Of a stretch of DNA of 42,352 bases, positions 37,801-42,352 are shown in pieces. Numbering within the stretch: position 1 is the stretch's first letter; the number at the start of each line of letters is the position of its first letter. The stretch comes from Sphingobacteriales bacterium (lineage in GTDB: Bacteria; Bacteroidota; Bacteroidia; Chitinophagales; Chitinophagaceae). The translations under genes and the position numbers were made by a program. A model generated the notes under the pieces. That model ran no database searches. It was not told where the DNA came from and was given only the letters and a program-made list of their open reading frames with translations. The DNA lies in contig JAHEBJ010000014.1 of assembly GCA_024642285.1 (NCBI GenBank), positions 1-42,352 of the forward strand. The letters are read 5' to 3'.

Positions 37801-40080
37801 CAGTTTAATATTAGTATCATTAATTGATCCCCTGCTGTCAATAATACCTGAATCAAGATCAGCAGTAATTTCTGTATTTTGATAATTATAATTATTGTAT
37901 TGCAGTTCTTTTACGGACGAAATAAGATCCGCCCTCATTGTTTTATAATTATAACCGGTTCCTCTTATTTTAAACAAGCCTGTAACTTTTCCCAATACAC
38001 TATCCTGGCTTATTAATTTTCCAATATTATAATTGACAGTTGTTATATCGAGTTCATAGGTTGCTTTCTCCGGATCCTTACCATCTTTAATAGTCCCTAG
38101 TATAGTTATCATCCCATAACTTCCATCAAGCTTTAAATCGGCAACAAGGTTGTTTAAATCACCGGAAAGTGTTCCTGCTATAAAATTTTTTTCTGGCAGT
38201 TTTATTTCCGGGGGCAATGTTTCCGGGGGAATAAGTTTCAATATAAAATCCTTGTCAAAACTGCTTTTCCTGATTGCAAAATCTAACTTCATTTTTTCAG
38301 GATCGGTTATACTCTTCAGCGAAAATTTTCCATCTATGGCTAAACCTTTCCCGGAAGCGATAATATCAGATACCAGGTTGTTTTGATTGCCTGTAATATG
38401 TCCTCTAAGATTAATGATATCTGGCAGGCTTACCAATGATTCCTGATTTTCCTTTGGCACGAACCTTAGAAGATCAGATTTTCTTATGCTGCTTTCAGTA
38501 ATGTACAGGTCGTAATAAAATTTATTTACATCGGTTAAATTATATAATGTTCCATTCGCATTCAAACGGCTGCCGGATAACCCCACCAGCTGCAGATAAG
38601 GCAAATAAAGCTGAGCAAGATTGCCGCGGAGTTCTGTATTAAAAAATACCTTGCTATTTGCAAATTCTGGTGGTGGAAAAGATTTTCTTAATGCCGGCAT
38701 CAATTGATACAAATCATTAAAAGCGATGGTAGAATTTTTAAAATTGGCTGCAACTCGGCTTTTATCTGGATTGGTTACAATTTGCGAAAGGTTTTTGAAT
38801 TTAATTTCTGCAAAATTCTGTAAAAGGCTTTGCGGCGTTTTTACATATAGTTCTTTTGCAGAAATAACAGAATCAGTCATTAAAAAATTAACGTGAGTTG
38901 TATCTAAAGCAAAGCCACCACTATCTTTAAAACAAAATTGTTTAATCATGGCTGCGGTTCTGTTTCCCGAAAAACTGAATTCATTAATAGTGGCAGCTAC
39001 ATTATTTAAATTGAGGTGCCCAAAATCCAACCCGCCGGCCACCGGCAGGTTATTATCATCATATTTAAAGACATTGTTTGAAAGTGAAACCTGCCCGGCT
39101 TGTATGTTCCAGGAATTACCTGAATTTACAGATGCTGTTTCGGATTTCGGAGTAACTTTTTCTGTTATTGTTATAGGTTTGGTAAATTGTAAAAACGAAC
39201 TGTCAAGTTTCAATTCGTGGGCTCTGGCAACCGAACCTGCCAGGTTAAACAACGCTTTATTCAGGAAAAAGTGTTTTATTTTGTTGGCATAGTAAGCACC
39301 TGAAATTTTATTTTCAACAGCAACATTCACTTCCCGCAAATCGAGAACAGATGCTGATATATTTAATTCACTATTACTTGAAGCAGCATTATCATTTGTT
39401 GTAACTGACAAAGCCTGGTCTAAGCTTTCTTTATAGGTGGTCATAAAAAAATCTATACCCGAAGCGGCAAAATCATCAATTCCGACCTGAAGTTTATCAG
39501 GCTGAAATTTATTTAATGAAACATCAAGATTTTTTATTCCGGCAGTAAAATCTGTCCCCTCATTTTTGTCTTTAAAACAAAGCGAGATATTTTTGAGCAG
39601 CAGCTTATCTAATTTTATTTTTAATGCCGATGTATCTCTTTTTTCAGAGGGACCCTTTGAACTCCCCGAAAACACATCAACAATAAACTGGTAATTGAAT
39701 ACAGGGTCACTCTCCGGCCTTTTTATATTGACTCTGATGTTACTTAAGTCCAGTTTTTGAATATCCACATTACCCCATATCAATTTGAGCATACTTACAT
39801 GTACAGAAATACGCTCCCCAAAAAATAAAGTATCTTTTTTTTGATCTTCAATATAAATATTGTTCAGTTCCAGCCACCTGGGCAAACGGTAATCTATAGA
39901 ACCAATACTGACTTTTGTTTCTAATTTTTCCAGCAGGTAAGTTTGAATCTGGTTTTTTACTACCCTTTTACCAACCGGCAGATTAATAAATATCAGTAAA
40001 AGACACAAAAACGTTAACAAACTCCCAACTATATAAGCGAGTACTTTAGCCGTTTTTTTTATTCCCCTTTTAATTGACAT
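34837..40080 (-). CDS. tamB: TamB (DUF490) inner-membrane-anchored envelope bridge protein
   Basis: TamB-type proteins span the periplasm as a long beta-groove and carry lipids or help outer-membrane protein assembly. With the ATG at 40080 the protein has 1747 residues. A single helix (about residues 13-33) anchors it. A long series of short beta repeats follows, and the C-terminal part (about 1300-1690) has the DUF490 pattern, for example GQLNFDTARFNIAQLG and IDPITGDQINVKGAANL. ILYLTGTLNKPILKFDIQL is a strong family segment. A GTG at 40116 would add 12 residues before the signal-anchor and is less likely. The pairing with tamL just downstream supports the call. Confidence 0.92.
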   Translation of the reverse strand: MSIKRGIKKTAKVLAYIVGSLLTFLCLLLIFINLPVGKRVVKNQIQTYLLEKLETKVSIGSIDYRLPRWLELNNIYIEDQKKDTLFFGERISVHVSMLKLIWGNVDIQKLDLSNIRVNIKRPESDPVFNYQFIVDVFSGSSKGPSEKRDTSALKIKLDKLLLKNISLCFKDKNEGTDFTAGIKNLDVSLNKFQPDKLQVGIDDFAASGIDFFMTTYKESLDQALSVTTNDNAASSNSELNISASVLDLREVNVAVENKISGAYYANKIKHFFLNKALFNLAGSVARAHELKLDSSFLQFTKPITITEKVTPKSETASVNSGNSWNIQAGQVSLSNNVFKYDDNNLPVAGGLDFGHLNLNNVAATINEFSFSGNRTAAMIKQFCFKDSGGFALDTTHVNFLMTDSVISAKELYVKTPQSLLQNFAEIKFKNLSQIVTNPDKSRVAANFKNSTIAFNDLYQLMPALRKSFPPPEFANSKVFFNTELRGNLAQLYLPYLQLVGLSGSRLNANGTLYNLTDVNKFYYDLYITESSIRKSDLLRFVPKENQESLVSLPDIINLRGHITGNQNNLVSDIIASGKGLAIDGKFSLKSITDPEKMKLDFAIRKSSFDKDFILKLIPPETLPPEIKLPEKNFIAGTLSGDLNNLVADLKLDGSYGMITILGTIKDGKDPEKATYELDITTVNYNIGKLISQDSVLGKVTGLFKIRGTGYNYKTMRADLISSVKELQYNNYNYQNTEITADLDSGIIDSRGSINDTNIKLQYDVRANLQNEYPSLVGFINIDTAQLQNLNLYDDTLNFSLKAKIAANNTQPRHLDVTTLIDSVKMQVGKKYYSVDSISLVATTANGIDDINLNAPFADLHVQGGFDYNKIADVVVQYVNHYYSISDSVVAKNFSHQQVVFEGVVKKHPLITTFVPGLKDYSNINFSGNFASDKTDSALNLKLFVPYLAYDDYAIRNGSIDVVSENERLNYDINLDTLNHASGIFYGSVINGTIANDSILINTITKDKKGKDWFGGKASFFAKDKNYFFHLKDKLLLNYENWEVAADNYVKYSPDGLIIHNLLITNDTSKIYVNSKQELSNSLIVIDIEKFNLKSISSIINQDTVFLSGILMAKMEVTDLKKELPAFSGFFSITDLAIKQIPFGNLQALGEKKTDDNILVVLGLKGKGNDIAAIGNYYLNNTQQQFDINATINKFNVADLEAFAGGELKNASGNMYGNMNLNGRFDDPRWNGQLNFDTARFNIAQLGTAFSIKKQKIVFKYPEIKLDYFIISDSLNNQLKIDGNVKEDEAREFIFDLGINAADFILLNAPKSTVSDFYGLAVADLNIKITGNLVSPVIRGDITVKDKSNVVIVVPETSYSKDEGKTIVRFIDLDTFDLKSLYKPFAEKEEAVPGFAQFLNYNLTVEVQKKAELTIVIDPITGDQINVKGAANLNAGVDPGGHIVLSGIYELTSGYYDFNYQFLKRKFILEKGSSIMFAGDPMRARMDIVASYTVKSSANDLLGNEVGNADPALTNSLNKKIPFKVILYLTGTLNKPILKFDIQLVDEDATINSDVRTTIENKLAQLRIDESSTNKQVFSLLLLNKFISEQSSDFFKGTGTDFDDLARQSVSHFLSSALNEIAQGLLEGIDIDLNLNNYKDYNNGVATQHTDLNIAMSKSFFNDRLTISLGKHFAVQGQEAASKSNNDYIPDVTFGYKLSKDGKYLLKAYRKNQYEVFMDGFIVETGLGFIVTLDFDTFNELFGWKKKK

Positions 40081-40436
40081 GTTGAAAATGTGCAGATTAA
40101 CTCTCCAGATATCCACATTAATGAAGTTACCACATTATGCAAAGAAAATATTATTCTGCTTACAAAAAATAGTTTTTCGTTTAATCTAAAAAGGAGCTAA
40201 CAAAAACAACCTTTACAAGTTTTAGTTGCTTCTGGTAACTAATTGCCCCAAATTGCTGAGGTTTTAGCACGATTAATTAATTGCAGCAAACAAAAAAATC
40301 GGGTAATAAAATCAATCATAAATTTTCTGTTCAGCATCTTCATCTATATTAATTTATTTTTAAGGATTTTTTTATTCTACATTTATGCTTGTTAAAGCTG
40401 CTAATTTCTATTTTTTATTCACTCAATTACTGCATC
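40081..40436. other. Divergent intergenic region tamB / Xaa-Pro aminopeptidase
   Basis: This 356-bp AT-rich stretch contains no credible gene. It must hold the promoters of both flanking genes. TACATTTA (40378-40385) is a near match to the -7 element for the + strand gene. Reading leftward, CAAAAAATA (40162-40170) is a -7-like sequence with one extra base for tamB. An ATTAATTAAT palindrome lies near 40272. I see no clear operator. Confidence 0.4.
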
Positions 40437-41777
40437 ATGAAATTGCTGAAACTTATTTTTTGCTGTACATTATTACTGCTTGCTGAAAATTCATTTTCGC
40501 AAACCATGTGGAAATATTTTAAGCCTGAAGACTTTGAAGCACGCCGCAACAAGTTAATGGAAAAAATAGGCGATGGGGTTTTAATATTACAGGGAGCCGA
40601 GCTACCTGAAGCTTATGTGAAATTCAGGCAGGATAATAATTTTTATTACCTCACCGGCGTTGAAATACCAGATGCTGTTTTAATCATTGATGGCAGACGT
40701 AAAGAAACTGTTTTATTAGTTCCAGACAATATCTCAAATGATATTAAAACTGAAGCCCTCATAAAACCGAGTGAAGAGGCTGCATCCATATATAAATTCA
40801 GTAAGATTTTTTCTAAAACAAACCTTACATCATTACTGAGCTGGCGCTCTGAAAGCGGGCAAACTATTTTCTTGCAAGCAACACCTCAGGAAACAACCGA
40901 AATGAGCCGTGACCGATGTATGATGACCAGGGCGAACAGGCTTAACGATCCCTGGGATGGCAGGATATCAAAAGAAGTAAATTTCTATAACAAGATAAAA
41001 GAACGGTTTCCTGCAACTGTTATAAAAGATATTACACCCATACTTGATGAAATGCGCTGGGTGAAAGACAAAAAAGAAATTGCTGTATTAAGAGAATGTG
41101 GCCGCATTGGATGCCTGGGTATTAATGAAGCTATGAAAGTTACCAGGGCGGGTATTTATGAATATCAAACCGTGGCCGCCTGCAATTTTATTTATGAAGA
41201 CATGGGTACCGCAGGACCAGCTTATTTTGCCATTGCAGCATCAGGTGAGCGTGGGTTGATCTGGCATTATAATGCCAACAACCATATAATGGAAGCCGGA
41301 ACAGTATTGCTTATAGATTATGCTCCCGAGGTTAATTATTATGTAACCGATATTACCAGGACCTGGCCGGTACAAGGAGAGTTCAGCGTTGAGCAGCTAA
41401 AATTTTACAATTGTGTAAGGGAGGCCCGTGATGAAATAATAAAAGCGATGAAACCCGGTGTTACCATCAATGATTTAAGAAAAGTTGGCGAAGAAGTATA
41501 TAAAAGAAACGGACTTGGAAAATACTGGTTCGGATATGTTGGCCATTTTGTTGGTATGGCAGTACACGATGTTGGGCCATACGACAAACCTTTTGTAGAG
41601 GGTGTTGTATTTAATGTAGAACCTATATTAGAAGACAAAGAAAAAAAGATACACATCCGGCTGGAAGACACTATCGTTATTACATCAACCGGAGCAGAAA
41701 ATCTTACACCGCAATCTCCGGTAGAACCTGCGGAAATTTATAAACTGATAAAAGAAAAAGGTGTTGGAGAAAAATAG
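40437..41777 (+). CDS. Exported Xaa-Pro aminopeptidase (peptidase M24B)
   Basis: This metallopeptidase removes N-terminal residues that precede proline. The ATG at 40437 is chosen because it begins a good signal peptide (MKLLKLIFCCTLLLLAENSFSQ); an upstream start at 40389 would add 16 residues of unlikely leader. The mature enzyme has an N-terminal creatinase-like domain (about 30-200) and the pita-bread catalytic domain. All five metal ligands are present: D294 (LLIDYAPE), D305 (VTDITRTWP), H370 (GHFVGMAVHD), E395 (NVEPIL) and E410 (IRLEDTIV). Total length is 446. Export to the periplasm or surface would produce small peptides suited to uptake by the POT carriers. Confidence 0.93.
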   Translation: MKLLKLIFCCTLLLLAENSFSQTMWKYFKPEDFEARRNKLMEKIGDGVLILQGAELPEAYVKFRQDNNFYYLTGVEIPDAVLIIDGRRKETVLLVPDNISNDIKTEALIKPSEEAASIYKFSKIFSKTNLTSLLSWRSESGQTIFLQATPQETTEMSRDRCMMTRANRLNDPWDGRISKEVNFYNKIKERFPATVIKDITPILDEMRWVKDKKEIAVLRECGRIGCLGINEAMKVTRAGIYEYQTVAACNFIYEDMGTAGPAYFAIAASGERGLIWHYNANNHIMEAGTVLLIDYAPEVNYYVTDITRTWPVQGEFSVEQLKFYNCVREARDEIIKAMKPGVTINDLRKVGEEVYKRNGLGKYWFGYVGHFVGMAVHDVGPYDKPFVEGVVFNVEPILEDKEKKIHIRLEDTIVITSTGAENLTPQSPVEPAEIYKLIKEKGVGEK

Positions 41778-41784
41778 ATCTATT
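41773..41784. repeat. Palindrome spanning two convergent stop codons
   Basis: AATAGATCTATT is a perfect 12-bp palindrome. It contains the TAG stop of the aminopeptidase (41775-41777) and the TAG stop of serS read on the other strand (41782-41780). It is too short for a useful hairpin and may be coincidence. Confidence 0.5.
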
Positions 41785-42352
41785 CTGTAATTTTTTTATT
41801 CCCGAAGTAACTGTGCAATACTTCGGGCAAATCAATTCCGTTTTCAGTTTGATTATTTTCCAGCAAACAAGCCATTATCCTTGGTAGTGCCAACGATGAG
41901 CCATTTAAAGAATGTACCAATTGCGATTTGCCATCCGCATCTTTGAATCTTATTTTCAACCTGTTTGTTTGAAAGTTCTCAAAATTGCTGACAGAACTAA
42001 CCTCCAGCCATTTTTGCTGCGCTGCGCTGTACACTTCAAAATCGTAAGTAAGGGCAGATGCAAAACTCATATCGCCGCCGCATAATCGTAAAATGCGGTA
42101 AGGTAGTTTGAGCAAATTCAATAGTTTCTCAACATGGTTTACCATCTCCTCCAAAATTTCATAACTTTTGTCGGGATGAACAATTTGTACGATCTCTACC
42201 TTATCAAACTGGTGAACACGGTTCAAACCACGCACATCAGCACCAAAACTACCGGCTTCTCTTCTAAAACATGGAGTATAAGCTGTCATCTTCACCGGCA
42301 GATCAGTTTCTTTCAAAATCTCATCACGGTAAATATTGGTAACCGGCACTTC
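41780..42352 (-). CDS. serS: Seryl-tRNA synthetase, C-terminal part (5' end outside window)
   Basis: This cytoplasmic class II enzyme charges tRNA-Ser. The last 190 residues are visible; the frame stays open to the window edge, where EVPVTNIYRDEIL begins. Motif 2 is TPCFRREAGSFGADVRGL followed by HQFDKVEIV. The serine/ATP pocket segment is DMSFASALTYDFEVY, and motif 3 is NGSSLALPRIMACLLEN. The N-terminal coiled-coil tRNA-binding arm and motif 1 are beyond the window. Its stop lies 2 bp from the stop of the convergent aminopeptidase gene. Confidence 0.97.
   Translation of the reverse strand, partial: EVPVTNIYRDEILKETDLPVKMTAYTPCFRREAGSFGADVRGLNRVHQFDKVEIVQIVHPDKSYEILEEMVNHVEKLLNLLKLPYRILRLCGGDMSFASALTYDFEVYSAAQQKWLEVSSVSNFENFQTNRLKIRFKDADGKSQLVHSLNGSSLALPRIMACLLENNQTENGIDLPEVLHSYFGNKKITE

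Noticed and set aside
40081-40116. GTG start for tamB
   Set aside because: It adds 12 residues before the membrane anchor; the ATG at 40080 begins with a typical basic N-terminus.

Overview
The window looks like chromosomal core sequence from a Bacteroidota bacterium, most likely the Chitinophagaceae or a close relative. The base composition is AT-rich. Start codons are preceded by A-rich leaders rather than clear Shine-Dalgarno sequences, and several promoters resemble the Bacteroidota -33 TTG / -7 TAnnTTTG type. Gene content fits: a TonB-dependent receptor next to a beta-helix lipoprotein, a TamB-TamL pair, a DUF1800/DUF1501 pair, and an AtpB with a long exported N-terminal extension. The family assignment is inference. 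I see no IS element, phage gene, CRISPR array, tRNA or rRNA.

Layout. (1) 1-9166 is a phosphate region: the 3' part of a TonB-dependent receptor, a beta-helix lipoprotein and a terminator, then pstS-pstC-pstA-pstB-phoU on the + strand. A PhoR-like kinase and PhoB/PhoP-like regulator lie convergently on the - strand. Upstream of pstS, TAAC-like tetramers repeat every 11 bp and end just before a -7-like element, as expected for a Pho box. (2) 9189-13315 holds an exported 738-residue protein of unknown function with a C-terminal His/Cys arrangement like caspase-fold (clan CD) proteases, then an ABC exporter. (3) 13382-16168 is atpB-atpE-atpF-atpH, with one strong terminator-like hairpin between atpE and atpF and another right after atpH. 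The F1 genes atpA and atpG do not follow. (4) 16196-24626 on the - strand carries purD and the cell-elongation cluster mreB-mreC-mreD-mrdA-rodA, ending in a metallo-beta-lactamase-fold gene. (5) 24839-29735 holds three consecutive POT-family oligopeptide/H+ symporters. (6) 29728-40080 on the - strand carries tamB-tamL and a DUF1800-DUF1501 pair. (7) 40437-42352 holds an exported M24 Xaa-Pro aminopeptidase and the 3' part of serS.

How they work together. PstSCAB imports phosphate across the inner membrane. PhoU and the two-component pair probably connect its activity to transcription. The TonB receptor and lipoprotein next door may supply the outer-membrane step. MreBCD, PBP2 and RodA form the elongasome. 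TamB-TamL belong to outer-membrane assembly. The exported aminopeptidase and the three POT carriers fit a peptide-scavenging lifestyle.

Most of the window is conserved housekeeping. The least explained parts are the caspase-like exported protein beside the Pho regulators, the phased repeats before pstS, the receptor/lipoprotein pair next to pst, and the terminator inside the ATP synthase cluster.
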